The notes beneath the pieces were generated by a model, which was not told the DNA's origin, ran no database searches, and worked only from the letters and a program-made list of their open reading frames with translations. Position numbers and translations under genes: made by a program. Shown here one piece after another: positions 10,001 through 23,595 of a stretch of 64,000 nt of DNA. This stretch comes from Luzula sylvatica (lineage: Eukaryota > Streptophyta > Magnoliopsida > Poales > Juncaceae), in assembly GCA_946800325.1 (NCBI GenBank), contig OX326958.1, forward strand, positions 70,739,264 through 70,803,263, read 5' to 3'. Positions within the stretch are counted from its first letter, which is position 1, and each line of letters opens with the position of its first letter.

Positions 10001-10370
10001 ATAATTCATGATGAAATTACCAAAAAAACTGTATTTTCTGTTAATTCGGTTTCAAAATACATAATTTCCCAAATTCGTTCGCGCTGCTGTATTTCTCTCG
10101 CCGGGTCGAGCAATTTTGATATAAAAATCGTGCCATTTGGAGAAAGATTGAGAAACCTACAATTGGACAATCTTCATATTCAATAATTCAAGATGAAATT
10201 ACAAAAAAAAACTGTATTTTTTGTTAATTCGGGCTCAAAATACATAATTTTCGAAATTCGGCCGCGTAGCTGCATTCCTCTCGTCGAGGCGAGCGATTTT
10301 GATATGAAGATCGTGCCATTTGGAGAAAGTATGAGAAAGTTACAATGTGATAATCTTCATATTCAATAAT
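7086..10370 (+). repeat. 18-monomer higher-order unit (~3,285 bp), copy 2
   Basis: This is near-identical to the preceding unit, in the same orientation and register. Checked markers are gacgcgtag at 4,055 and 7,341, cgaagctgc at 6,251 and 9,536, and gcagaaag at 6,491 and 9,776. The match weakens after about 10,450, where the next core is ccgcgtag with ctggtcgagg in place of acgcgtag. Confidence 0.88.
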
Positions 10371-11715
10371 TCATGATGAAATTACCAAAAAAACTGTATT
10401 TTCTGTTAATTCGGTTTCAAAATACATAATTTCCCAAATTCGTTCGCGCTGCTGTATTTCTCTCGCCGGGTCGAGCAATTTTGATATAAAAATCGTGCCA
10501 TTTGGAGAAAGATTGAGAAACCTACAATTGGACAATCTTCATATTCAATAATTCAAGATGAAATTACAAAAAAAAACTGTATTTTTTGTTAATTCGGGCT
10601 CAAAATACATAATTTTCGAAATTCGGCCGCGTAGCTGCATTCCTCTGGTCGAGGCGAGCGATTTTGATATGAAGATCGTGCCATTTGGAGAAAGTATGAG
10701 AAAGTTACAATGTGATAATCTTCATATTCAATAATTCATGATGAAATTACCAAAAAAACTGTATTTTCTGTTAATTCGGTTTCAAAATACATAATTTCCC
10801 AAATTCGTTCGCGCTGCTGTATTTTTCTCGCCGGGGCGAGCGATTTTGATATAAAAATCGTGCCATTTGGAGAAAGATTGAGAAACCTACGATTGGACAA
10901 TCTTCATATTCAATAATTCAAGATGAAATTACAAAAAAACTGTATTTTTTGTTAATTCGGGCTCAAAATACATAATTTTCGAAATTCGGCCGCGGTGCTG
11001 CATTCCTCTCGTCGAGGCGAGCGATTTTGATATGAAGATCGTGCCATTTGGAGAAAGTATGAGAAAGTTACAATGTGATAATCTTCAAATTCAATAATTC
11101 ATGATGAAATTACCAAAAAAACTGTATTTTCTGTTAATTCGGTTTCAAAATACATAATTTCCCAAATTCGTTCGCGCTGCTGTATTTCCCTCGCCGGGTC
11201 GAGCGATTTTGATATAAAAATCGTGCCATTTGGAGAAAGATTGAGAAACCTACAATTGGACAATCTTCATATTCAATAATTCAAGATGAAATTACAAAAA
11301 AAAACTGTATGTTTTGTTAATTCGGGCTCAAAATACATAATTTTCGAAATTCGGCCGCGCAGCTGCATTCCTCTCGTCGAGGCGAGCGATTTTGATATGA
11401 AGATCGTGCCATTTGGAGAAAGTATGAGAAAGTTACAATGTGATAATCTTCATATTCAATAATTCATGATGAAATTACCAAAAAAACTGTATTTTCTGTT
11501 AATTCAGTTTCAAAATACATAATTTCCCAAATTCGTTCGCGCTGCTGCATTTTTCTCGCCGGGGCGAGCGATTTTGATATAAAAATCGTGCCATTTGGAG
11601 AAAGATTGAGAAACCTACAATTGGACAATCTTCATATTCAATAATTCAAGATGAAATTACACAAAAAACTGTATTTTTTGTTAATTCGGGCTCAAAATAC
11701 ATAATTTTCGAAATT
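9714..11715 (+). repeat. 11-monomer higher-order unit (2,005 bp), copy 1
   Basis: The cores ctg (gccatttgcag variant), tcgtggtg, tag, tag, ggtg and cag appear here and again about 2,005 bp later. Shared private variants are ctgtatgttttg at 11,311 and 13,316 and aattcagtttc at 11,501 and 13,506, both 2,005 bp apart. It overlaps the right end of the 18-monomer block and seems to derive from it by loss of the gcatgc-bearing dimers. Confidence 0.85.
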
Positions 11716-13720
11716 CGGCCGCGCTGCTGCATTCCTCTCGTCGAGGCGAGCGATTTTGATATAAAAATCGTGCCATTTGCAGAAAGATTGAGAAACCTAC
11801 AATTGGACAATCTTCATATTCAATAATTCAAGATGAAATTACAAAAAAAACTGTATTTTTTGTAAATTCGGGCTCAAAATACATAATTTTCGAAATTCGG
11901 TCGTGGTGCTGCATTCCTCTCGTCGAGGCGAGCGATTTTGATATGAAGATCGTGCCATTTGGAGAAAGTATGAGAAAGTTACAATGTGATAATCTTCAAA
12001 TTCAATAATTCATGATGAAATTACCAAAAAAACTGTATTTTCTGTTAATTCGGTTTCAAAATACATAATTTCCCAAATTCGTTCGCGCTGCTGTATTTCT
12101 CTCGCCGGGTCGAGCAATTTTGATATAAAAATCGTGCCATTTGGAGAAAGATTGAGAAACCTACAATTGGACAATCTTCATATTCAATAATTCAAGATGA
12201 AATTACAAAAAAAAACTGTATTTTTTGTTAATTCGGGCTCAAAATACATAATTTTCGAAATTCGGCCGCGTAGCTGCATTCCTCTCGTCGAGGCGAGCGA
12301 TTTTGATATGAAGATCGTGCCATTTGGAGAAAGTATGAGAAAGTTACAATGTGATAATCTTCATATTCAATAATTCATGATGAAATTACCAAAAAAACTG
12401 TATTTTCTGTTAATTCGGTTTCAAAATACATAATTTCCCAAATTCGTTCGCGCTGCTGTATTTCTCTCGCCGGGTCGAGCAATTTTGATATAAAAATCGT
12501 GCCATTTGGAGAAAGATTGAGAAACCTACAATTGGACAATCTTCATATTCAATAATTCAAGATGAAATTACAAAAAAAAACTGTATTTTTTGTTAATTCG
12601 GGCTCAAAATACATAATTTTCGAAATTCGGCCGCGTGGCTGCATTCCTCTCGTCGAGGCGAGCGATTTTGATATGAAGATCGTGCCATTTGGAGAAAGTA
12701 TGAGAAAGTTACAATGTGATAATCTTCATATTCAATAATTCATGATGAAATTACCAAAAAAACTGTATTTTCTGTTAATTCGGTTTCAAAATACATAATT
12801 TCCCAAATTCGTTCGCGCTGCTGTGTTTTTCTCGCCGGGGCGAGCGATTTTGATATAAAAATCGTGCCATTTGGAGAAAGATTGAGAAACCTACAATTGG
12901 ACAATCTTCATATTCAATAATTCAAGATGAAATTACAAAAAAAACTGTATTTTTTGTTAATTCGGGCTCAAAATACATAATTTTCGAAATTCGGCCGCGG
13001 TGCTGCATTCCTCTCGTCGAGGCGAGCGATTTTGATATGAAGATCGTGCCATTTGGAGAAAGTATGAGAAAGTTACAATGTGATAATCTTCAAATTCAAT
13101 AATTCATGATGAAATTACCAAAAAAACTGTATTTTCTGTTAATTCGGTTTCAAAATACATAATTTCCCAAATTCGTTCGCGCTGCTGTATTTCTCTCGCC
13201 GGGTCGAGCGATTTTGATATAAAAATCGTGCCATTTGGAGAAAGATTGAGAAACCTACAATTGGACAATCTTCATATTCAATAATTCAAGATGAAATTAC
13301 AAAAAAAAACTGTATGTTTTGTTAATTCGGGCTCAAAATACATAATTTTCGAAATTCGGCCGCGCAGCTGCATTCCTCTCGTCGAGGCGAGCGATTTTGA
13401 TATGAAGATCGTGCCATTTGGAGAAAGTATGAGAAAGTTACAATGTGATAATCTTCATATTCAATAATTCATGATGAAATTACCAAAAAAACTGTATTTT
13501 CTGTTAATTCAGTTTCAAAATACATAATTTCCCAAATTCGTTCGCGCTGCTGCATTTTTCTCGCCGGGGCGAGCGATTTTGATATAAAAATCGTGCCATT
13601 TGGAGAAAGATTGAGAAACCTACAATTGGACAATCTTCATATTCAATAATTCAAGATGAAATTACACAAAAAACTGTATTTTTTGTTAATTCGGGCTCAA
13701 AATACATAATTTTCGAAATT
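11716..13720 (+). repeat. 11-monomer higher-order unit (2,005 bp), copy 2
   Basis: This has the same marker order as copy 1, with small changes: the fourth core is tggctgc (about 12,631) where copy 1 has tagctgc, and ctgtgtttttctcgcc near 12,822 replaces ctgtatttttctcgcc. It ends at the hybrid with gaggagagcg near 13,750, from which a 6-monomer spacing takes over. Confidence 0.82.
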
Positions 13721-16700
13721 CGGCCGCGTAGCTGCATTCCTCTCGTCGAGGAGAGCGATTTTGATATGAAGATCGTGCCATTTGGAGAAAGTATGAGAAA
13801 GTTACAATGTGATAATCTTCAAATTCAATAATTCATGATGAAATTACAAAAAAAACAGTATTTTTTGTTAATTCGGGCTCAAAATACATAATTTTCGAAA
13901 TTCGGCCGCGCTGCTGCATTCCTCTCGTCGAGGCGAGCGATTTTGATATAAAAATCGTGCCATTTGCAGAAAGATTGAGAAACCTACAATTGGACAATCT
14001 TCATATTCAATAATTCAAGATGAAATTACAAAAAAAACTGTATTTTTTGTAAATTCGGGCTCAAAATACATAATTTTCGAAATTCGGTCGCGGTGCTGCA
14101 TTCCTCTCGTCGAGGCGAGCGATTTTGATATGAAGATCGTGCCATTTGGAGAAAGTATGAGAAAGTTACAATGTGATAATCTTCAAATTCAATAATTCAT
14201 GATGAAATTACCAAAAAAACTGTATTTTCTGTTAATTCGGTTTCAAAATACATAATTTCCCAAATTCGTTCGCGCTGCTGTATTTCTCTCGCCGGGGCGA
14301 GCAATTTTGATATAAAAATCATGCCATTTGGAGAAAGATTGAGAAACCTACAATTGGACAATCTTCATATTCAATAATTCAAGATGAAATTACAAAAAAA
14401 ACTGTATTTTTTGTTAATTCGGGCTCAAAATACATAATTTTCGAAATTCGGCCGCGTAGCTGCATTCCTCTCGTCGAGGCGACCGATTTTGATATGAAGA
14501 TCGTGCCATTTGGAGAAAGTATGAGAAAGTTACAATGTGATAATCTTCATATTCAATAATTCATGATAAAATTACCAAAAAAACTGTATTTTCTGTTTAT
14601 TCGGTTTCAAAATACATAATTTCCCAAATTCGTTCGCGCTGCTGCATTTTTCTCGCCGGGGCGAGCGATTTTGATATAAAAATCGTGCCATTTGGAGAAA
14701 GATTGAGAAACCTACAATTGGACAATCTTCATATTCAATAATTCAAGATGAAATTACACAAAAAACTGTATTTTTTGTTAATTCGGGCTCAAAATACATA
14801 ATTTTCGAAATTCGGCCGCGAAGCTGCATTCCTCTCGTCGAGGAGAGCGATTTTGATATGAAGATCGTGCCATTTGGAGAAAGTATGAGAAAGTTACAAT
14901 GTGATAATCTTCAAATTCAATAATTCATGATGAAATTACAAAAAAAACAGTATTTTTTGTTAATTCGGGCTCAAAATACATAATTTTCGAAATTCGGCCG
15001 CGCTGCTGCATTCCTCTCGTCGAGGCGAGCGATTTTGATATAAAAATCGTGCCATTTGCAGAAAGATTGAGAAACCTACAATTGGACAATCTTCATATTC
15101 AATAATTCAAGACGAAATTACAAAAAAAACTGTATTTTTTGTAAATTCGGGCTCAAAATACATAATTTTCGAAATTCGGTCGCGGTGCTGCATTCCTCTC
15201 GTCGAGGCGAGCGATTTTGATATGAAGATCGTGCCATTTTGAGAAAGTATGAGAAAGTTACAATGTGATAATCTTCAAATTCAATAATTCATGATGAAAT
15301 TACCAAAAAAACTGTATTTTCTGTTAATTCGGTTTCAAAAAATACATAATTTCCCAAATTCGTTCGCGCTGCTGTATTTCTCTCGCCGGGTCGAGCAATT
15401 TTGATATAAAAATCGTGCCATTTGGAGAAAGATTGAGAAACCTACAATTGGACAATCTTCATATTCAATAATTCAAGATGAAATTACAAAAAAAAACTGT
15501 ATTTTTTGTTAATTCGGGCTCAAAATACATAATTTTCGAAATTCGGCCGCGTAGCTGCATTCCTCTCGTCGAGGCGAGCGATTTTGATATGAAGATCGTG
15601 CCATTTGGAGAAAGTATGAGAAAGTTACAATGTGATAATCTTCATATTCAATAATTCATGATGAAATTACCAAAAAAACTGTATTTTCTGTTAATTCGGT
15701 TTCAAAATACATAATTTCCCAAATTCGTTCGCGCTGCTGTATTTCTCTCGCCGGGGCGAGCGATTTTGATATAAAAATCGTGCCATTTGGAGAAAGATTG
15801 AGAAACCTACAATTGGACAATCTTCATATTCAATAATTCAAGATGAAATTACAAAAAAAACTGTATTTTTTGTTAATTCGGGCTCAAAATACATAATTTT
15901 CGAAATTCGGGCGCGATGCTGCATTCCTCTCGTCGAGGCGAGCGATTTTGATATGAAGATCGCGCCATTTGGAGAAAGTATGAGAAAGTTACAATGTGAT
16001 AATCTTCAAATTCCATAATTCATGATGAAATTACCAAAAAAACTGTATTTTCTGTTAATTCGGTTTCAAAATACATAATTTCCCAAATTCGTTTGCGCTG
16101 CTGTATTTCTCTCGCCGGGGCGAGCGATTTTGATATAAAAATCGTGCCATTTGGAGAAAGATTGAGAAACCTACAATTGGACAATGTTCATATTCAATAA
16201 TTCAAGATGAAATTACAAAAAAAATTGTATTTTTTGTTAATTCGGGGTCAAAATACATAATTTTCGAAATTCGGTCGCGGTGCTGCATTCCTCTCGTCGA
16301 GGCGAGCGATTTTGATATGAAGATCGTGCCATTTGGAGAAAGTATGAGAAAGTTACAATGTGATAATCTTCAAATTCAATAATTCATGATGAAATTACCA
16401 AAAAAACTGTATTTTCTGTTAATTCGGTTTCAAAATACATAATTTCCCAAATTCGTTCGCGCTGCTGTATTTCTCTCGCCGGGTCGAGCAATTTTGATAT
16501 AAAAATCGTGCCATTTGGAGAAAGATTGAGAAACCTACAATTGGACAATCTTCATATTCAATAATTCAAGATGAAATTACAAAAAAAAACTGTATTTTTT
16601 GTTAATTCGGGATCAAAATACATAATTTTCGAAATTCGGCCGCGATGCTGCATTCCTCTCGTCGAGGCGAGCGATTTTGATATGAAGATCGTGCCATTTG

Positions 16701-18130
16701 GAGAAAGTATGAGAAAGTTACAATGTGATAATCTTCATATTCAATAATTCATGATGAAATTACCAAAAAAACTGTATTTTCAGTTAATTCGGTTTCAAAA
16801 TACATAATTTCCCAAATTCGTTCGCGCTGCTGTATTTTTCTCGCCGGGGCGAGCGATTTTGATATAAAAATCGTGCCATTTGGAGAAAGATTGAGAAACC
16901 TACAATTGGACAATCTTCATATTCAATAATTCAAGATGAAATTACAAAAAAAAACTGTATTTTTTGTTAATTCGGGCTCAAAATACATAATTTTCGAAAT
17001 TCGGCCGCGGTGCTGCATTCCTCTCGTCGAGGCGAGCGATTTTGATATGAAGATCGTGCCATTTGGAGAAAGTATGAGAAAGTTACAATGTGATAATCTT
17101 CATATTCAATAATTCATGATGAAATTACCAAAAAAACTGTATTTTCTGTTAATTCGGTTTCAAAATACATAATTTCCCAAATTCGTTCGCGCTGCTGCAT
17201 TTTTCTCGCCGGGGCGAGCGATTTTGATATAAAAATCGTGCCATTTGGAGAAAGATTGAGAAACCTACAATTGGACAATCTTCATATTCAATAATTCAAG
17301 ATGAAATTACACAAAAAACTATATTTTTTGTTAATTCGGGCTCAAAATACATAATTTTCGAAATTCGGCCGCGAAGCTGCATTCCTCTCGTCGAGGAGAG
17401 CGATTTTGATATGAAGATCGTGCCATTTGGAGAAAGTATGAGAAAGTTACAATGTGATAATCTTCAAATTCAATAATTCATGATGAAATTACAAAAAAAA
17501 CAGTATTTTTTGTTAATTCGGGCTCAAAATACATAATTTTCGAAATTCGGCCGCGCTGCTGCATTCCTCTCGTCGAGGCGAGCGATTTTGATATAAAAAT
17601 CGTGCCATTTGCAGAAAGATTGAGAAACCTACAATTGGACAATCTTCATATTCAATAATTCAAGATGAAATTACAAAAAAAACTGTATTTTTTGTAAATT
17701 CGGGCTCAAAATACATAATTTTCGAAATTCGGCCGCGCTGCTGCATTCCTCTCCTCGAGGCGAGCGATTTTGATATGAAGATCGTGCCATTTGGGGAAAG
17801 TATGAGAAAGTTACAAAGTGATAATCTTCAAATTCAATAATTCATGATGAAATTACCAAAAAAACTGTATTTTTTGTTAATTCGGTTTCAAAATACATAA
17901 TTTCCCAAATTCGTTCGCGCTGCTGTATTTCTCTCGCCGGGGCGAGCGATTTTGATATAAAAATCGTGCCATTTGGAGAAAGATTGAGAAACCTACAATT
18001 GGACAATCTTCATATTCAATAATTCAAGATGAAATTACAAAAAAAACTGTATTTTTTGTTAATTCGGGCACAAAATACATAATTTTCGAAATTCGGCCGC
18101 GAAGCTGCATTCCTCTCGTCGAGGCGAGCG
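13720..18130 (+). repeat. Rearranged blocks sharing the gccatttgcagaaag marker
   Basis: The single-base marker gccatttgcag occurs at 13,967, 15,059 and 17,612, giving spacings of 1,092 bp (6 monomers) and 2,553 bp (14 monomers). Each is preceded by a hybrid with gaggagagcg and followed by a gtaaattcgg variant. Dimers with gatcgcgcc (15,910) and ggggtcaaaatac (about 16,245) have been inserted in the longer interval. One copy has an AA insertion (tttcaaaaaatacat near 15,335). This looks like one ancestral cassette in several lengths. Confidence 0.75.
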
Positions 18131-21100
18131 ATTTTGATATGAAGATCGTGCCATTTGGAGAAAGTATGAGAAAGTTACAATGTGATAATCTTCAAATTCA
18201 ATAATTCATGATGAAATTACAAAAAAAACTGTATTTTTTGTTAATTCGGGCTCAAAATACAGAATTTTCCAAATTCGGCCGCGCTGCTGCATTCCTCTCG
18301 TCGAGGCGAGCGATTTTGATATAAAAATCGTGCCATTTGGAGAAAGATTGAGAAACCTACAATTGGACAATCTTCATATTCAATAATTCAAGATGAAATT
18401 ACAAAAAAAACTGAATTTTTTGTTAATTCGGGCTCAAAATACATAATTTTCGAAATTCGGCCGCTTAGCTGCATTCCTCTCGTCGAGGCGAGCGATTTTG
18501 ATATGAAGATCGTGCCATTTGGAGAAAGTATGAGAAAGTTACAATGTGATAATCTTCAAATTCAATAATTCATGATGACATTACAAAAAAAACTGTATTT
18601 TTTGTTAATTCGGGCTCAAAATACATAATTTTCGAAATTCGGCCGCGCTGCTGCATTCCTCTCGTCGAGACGAGCGATTTTGATATAAAAATCGTGCCAT
18701 TTGGAGAAAAGATTGAGAAACCTACAATTGGACAATCTTCATATTCAATAATTCAAGATGAAATTACAAAAAAAACTGTATTTTTTGTAAATTCGGGCTC
18801 AAAATACATAATTTTCGAAATTCGGTCGCGTTCCGGCATTCCTCTCGTCGAGGCGAGCGATTTTGATATGAAGATCGTGCCATTTGGAAAAAGTATGAGA
18901 AAGTTACAATGTGATAATCTTCAAATTCAATAATTCATGATGAAATTACCAAAAAAACTGTATTTTCGGTTAATTCGGTTCCAAAATACATAATTTCCCA
19001 AATTCGTTCGCGCTGCTGTATTTCTCTCGCCGGGGCGAGCGATTTTGATATAAAAATCGTGCCATTTGGAGAAAGATTGAGAAACCTACAATTGGACAAT
19101 CTTCATATTCAATAATTCAAGATGAAATTACAAAAAAAACTGTATTTTTTGTTAATTCGGGCTCAAAATACATAATTTTCGAAATTCGGTCCCGCTGCTG
19201 CATTCCTCACGTCGAGGCGAGCGATTTTGATATGGAGATCGCGCCATTTGGAGAAAGTATGAGAAAGTTACAATGTGATAATCTTCAAATTCAATAATTC
19301 ATGATGAAATTACCAAAAAAACTGTATTTTCTGTTAATTCGGTTTCAAAATACATAATTTCCTAAATTCGTTCGCGCTGCTGTATTTCTCTCGCCGGGTC
19401 GAGGGATTTTGATATAAAAATCGTGCCATTTGGAGAAAGATTGAGAAACCTACAATTGGACAATCTTCATATTCAATAATTCAAGATGAAATTACAAAAA
19501 AAAACTGTATTTTTTGTTAATTCGGGCTCAAAATACATAATTTTCGAAATTCGGCCGCATAGCTGCATTCCTCTCGTCGAGGCGAGCGATTTTGATATGA
19601 AGATCGTGCCATTTGGAGAAAGTATGAGAAAGTTACAATGTGATAATCTTCATATTCAATAATTCATGATGAAATTACCAAAAAAACTGTATTTTCTGTT
19701 AATTCGGTTTCAAAATACATAATTTCCCAAATTCGTTCGCGCTGCTGTATTTTTCTCGCCGGGGCGAGCGATTTTGATATAAAAATCGTGCCATTTGGAG
19801 AAAGATTGAGAAACCTACAATTGGACAATCTTCATATTCAATAATTCAAGATGAAATTACAAAAAAAACTGTATTTTTTGTTAATTCGGGCTCAAAATAC
19901 ATAATTTTCGAAATTCGGACGCGGTGCTGCATTCCTCTCGTCGAGGCGAGCGATTTTGATATGAAGATCGTGCCATTTGGAGAAAGTATGAGAAAGTTAC
20001 AATGTGATAATCTTCAAATTCAATAATTCATGATGAAATTAACAAAAAAACTGTATTTTCTGTTAATTCGGTTTCAAAATACATAATTTCCCAAATTCGT
20101 TCGCGCTGCTGTATTTCTCTCGCCGGGTCGAGCGATTTTGATATAAAAATCGTGCCATTTGGAGAAAGATTGAGAAACCTACAATTGGACAATCTTCATA
20201 TTCAATAATTCAAGATGAAATTACAAAAAAAAACTGTATTTTTTGTTAATTCGGGCTCAAAATACATAATTTTCGAAATTCGGCCGCGTTGCTGCATTCC
20301 TCTCGTCGAGGCGAGCGATTTTGATATGAAGATCGTGCCATTTGGAGAAAGTATGAGAAAGTTACAATGTGATAATCTTCATATTCAATAATTCATGATG
20401 AAATTACCAAAAAAACTGTATTTTCTGTTAATTCGGTTTCAAAATACATAATTTCCCAAATTCGTTCGCGCTGCTGTATTTTTCTCGCCGGGGCGAGCGA
20501 TTTTGATATAAAAATCGTGCCATTTGGAGAAAGATTGAGAAACCTACAATTGGACAATCTTCATATTCAATAATTCAAGATGAAATTACAAAAAAAACTG
20601 TATTTTTTGTTAATTCGGGCTCAAAATACATAATTTTCGAAATTCGGCCGCGAAGCTGCATTCCTCTCGTCGAGGCGAGCGATTTTGATATGAAGATCGT
20701 GCCATTTGGAGAAAGTATGAGAAAGTTACAATGTGATAATCTTCAAATTCAATAATTCATGATGAAATTACAAAAAAAACAGTATTTTTTGTTAATTCGG
20801 GCTCAAAATACATAATTTTCGAAATTCGGCCGCGCTGCTGCATTCCTCTCGTCGAGGCGAGCGATTTTTATATAAAAATCGTGCCATTTGGATAAAGATT
20901 GAGAAACCTACAATTGGACAATCTTCATATTCAATAATTCAAGATGAAATAACAAAAAAAACTGTATTTTTTGTAAATTCGGGCTCAAAATACATAATTT
21001 TCGAAATTCGGCCGGGTAGCTGCATTCCTCTCCTCGAGGCGAGCGATTTTGATATGAAGATCGTGCCATTTGGGGAAAGTATGAGAAAGTTACAAAGTGA

Positions 21101-23595
21101 TAATCTTCAAATTCGATAATTCATGATGAAATTACCAAAAAAACTGTATTTTTTGTTAATTCGGTTTCAAAATACATAATTTCCCAAATTCGTTCGCGCT
21201 GCTGTATTTCTCTCGCCGGGGCGAGCGATTTTGATATAAAAATCGTGCCATTTGGAGAAAGATTGAGAAACCTACAATTGGACAATCTTCATATTCAATA
21301 ATTCAAGATGAAATTACAAAAAAAACTGTATTTTTTGTTAATTCGGGCACAAAATACATAATTTTCGAAATTCGGCCGCGAAGCTGCATTCCTCTCGTCG
21401 AGGCGAGCGATTTTGATATGAAGATCGTGCCATTTGGAGAAAGTATGAGAAAGTTACAATGTGATAATCTTCAAATTCAATAATTCATGATGAAATTACA
21501 AAAAAAACTGTATTTTTTGTTAATTCGGGCTCAAAATACAGAATTTTCCAAATTCGGCCGCGCTGCTGCATTCCTCTCGTCGAGGCGAGCTATTTTGATA
21601 TAAAAATCGTGCCATTTGGAGAAAGATTGAGAAACCTACAATTGGACAATCTTCATATTCAATAATTCAAGATGAAATTACAAAAAAAACTGAATTTTTT
21701 GTTAATTCGGGCTCAAAATACATAATTTTCGAAATTCGGCCGCGTTCCGGCATTCCTCTCGTCGAGGCGAGCGATTTTGATATGAAGATCGTGCCATTTG
21801 GAGAAAGTATGAGAAAGTTACAATGTGATAATCTTCAAATTCAATAATTCATGATGAAATTACCAAAAAAACTGTATTTTCGGTTAATTCGGTTTCAAAA
21901 TACATAATTTCCCAAATTCGTTCGCGCTGCTGTATTTCTCTCGCCGGGGCGAGCGATTTTGATATAAAAATCGTGCCATTTGGAGAAAGATTGAGAAACC
22001 TACAATTGGACAATCTTCATATTCAATAATTCAAGATGAAATTACAAAAAAAACTGTATTTTTTGTTAATTCGGGCTCAAAATACATAATTTTCGAAATT
22101 CGGTCGCGCTGCTGCATTCCTCACGTCGAGGCGAGCGATTTTGATATGAAGATCGTGCCATTTGGAGAAAGTATGAGAAAGTTACAATGTGATAATCTTC
22201 AAATTCAATAATTCATGATGAAATTACCAAAAAAACTGTATTTTCTGTTAATTCGGTTTCAAAATACATAATTTCCCAAATTCGTTCGCGCTGCTGTATT
22301 TCTCTCGCCGGGTCGAGGGATTTTGATATAAAAATCGTGCCATTTGGAGAAAGATTGAGAAACCTACAATTGGACAATCTTCATATTCAATAATTCAAGA
22401 TGAAATTACAAAAAAAAACTGTATTTTTTGTTAATTCGGGCTCAAAATACATAATTTTCGAAATTCGGCCGCGTAGCTGCATTCCTCTCGTCGAGGCGAG
22501 CGATTTTGATATGAAGATCGTGCCATTTGGAGAAAGTATGAGAAAGTTACAATGTGATAATCTTCATATTCAATAATTCATGATGAAATTACCAAAAAAA
22601 CTGTATTTTCTGTTAATTCGGTTTCAAAATACATAATTTCCCAAATTCGTTCGCGCTGCTGTATTTCTCTCGCCGGGGCGAGCGATTTTGATATAAAAAT
22701 CGTGCCATTTGGAGAAAGATTGAGAAACCTACAATTGGACAATCTTCATATTCAATAATTCAAGATGAAATTACAAAAAAAACTGTATTTTTTGTTAATT
22801 CGGGCTCAAAATACATAATTTTCGAAATTCGGGCGCGATGCTGCATTCCTCTCGTCGAGGCGAGCGATTTTGATATGAAGATCGCGCCATTTGGAGAAAG
22901 TATGAGAAAGTTACAATGTGATAATCTTCAAATTCAATAATTCATGATGAAATTACCAAAAAAACTGTATTTTCTGTTAATTCGGTTTCAAAATACATAA
23001 TTTCCCAAATTCGTTTGCGCTGCTGTATTTCTCTCGCCGGGGCGAGCGATTTTGATATAAAAATCGTGCCATTTGGAGAAAGATTGAGAAACCTACAATT
23101 GGACAATCTTCATATTCAATAATTCAAGATGAAATTACAAAAAAAACTGTATTTTTTGTTAATTCGGGGTCAAAATACATAATTTTCGAAATTCGGTCGC
23201 GGTGCTGCATTCCTCTCGTCGAGGCGAGCGATTTTGATATGAAGATCGTGCCATTTGGAGAAAGTATGAGAAAGTTACAATGTGATAATCTTCAAATTCA
23301 ATAATTCATGATGAAATTACCAAAAAAACTGTATTTTCTGTTAATTCGGTTTCAAAATACATAATTTCCCAAATTCGTTCGCGCTGCTGTATTTCTCTCG
23401 CCGGGTCGAGCAATTTTGATATAAAAATCGTGCCATTTGGAGAAAGATTGAGAAACCTACAATTGGACAATCTTCATATTCAATAATTCAAGATGAAATT
23501 ACAAAAAAAAACTGTATTTTTTGTTAATTCGGGCTCAAAATACATAATTTTCGAAATTCGGCCGCGTAGCTGCATTCCTCTCGTCGAGGCGAGCG
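18130..23595 (+). repeat. 30-monomer higher-order unit (~5,465 bp), copy 1
   Basis: Markers repeated 5,465 bp later are cagaattttcc at 18,260 and 23,725, and the gagaaaagattgag insertion (18,694 and 24,159). The ttccggc core and the cccgctg/cgcgctg core with cacgtcgagg and gatatggagatcg also recur. From about 20,650 on, the offset becomes 5,829 bp because copy 2 holds one extra dimer. The offset is confirmed by cgatttttatat (20,862 and 26,691), gagctattttg (21,591 and 27,420) and gcgttccgg (21,742 and 27,571). Confidence 0.85.
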
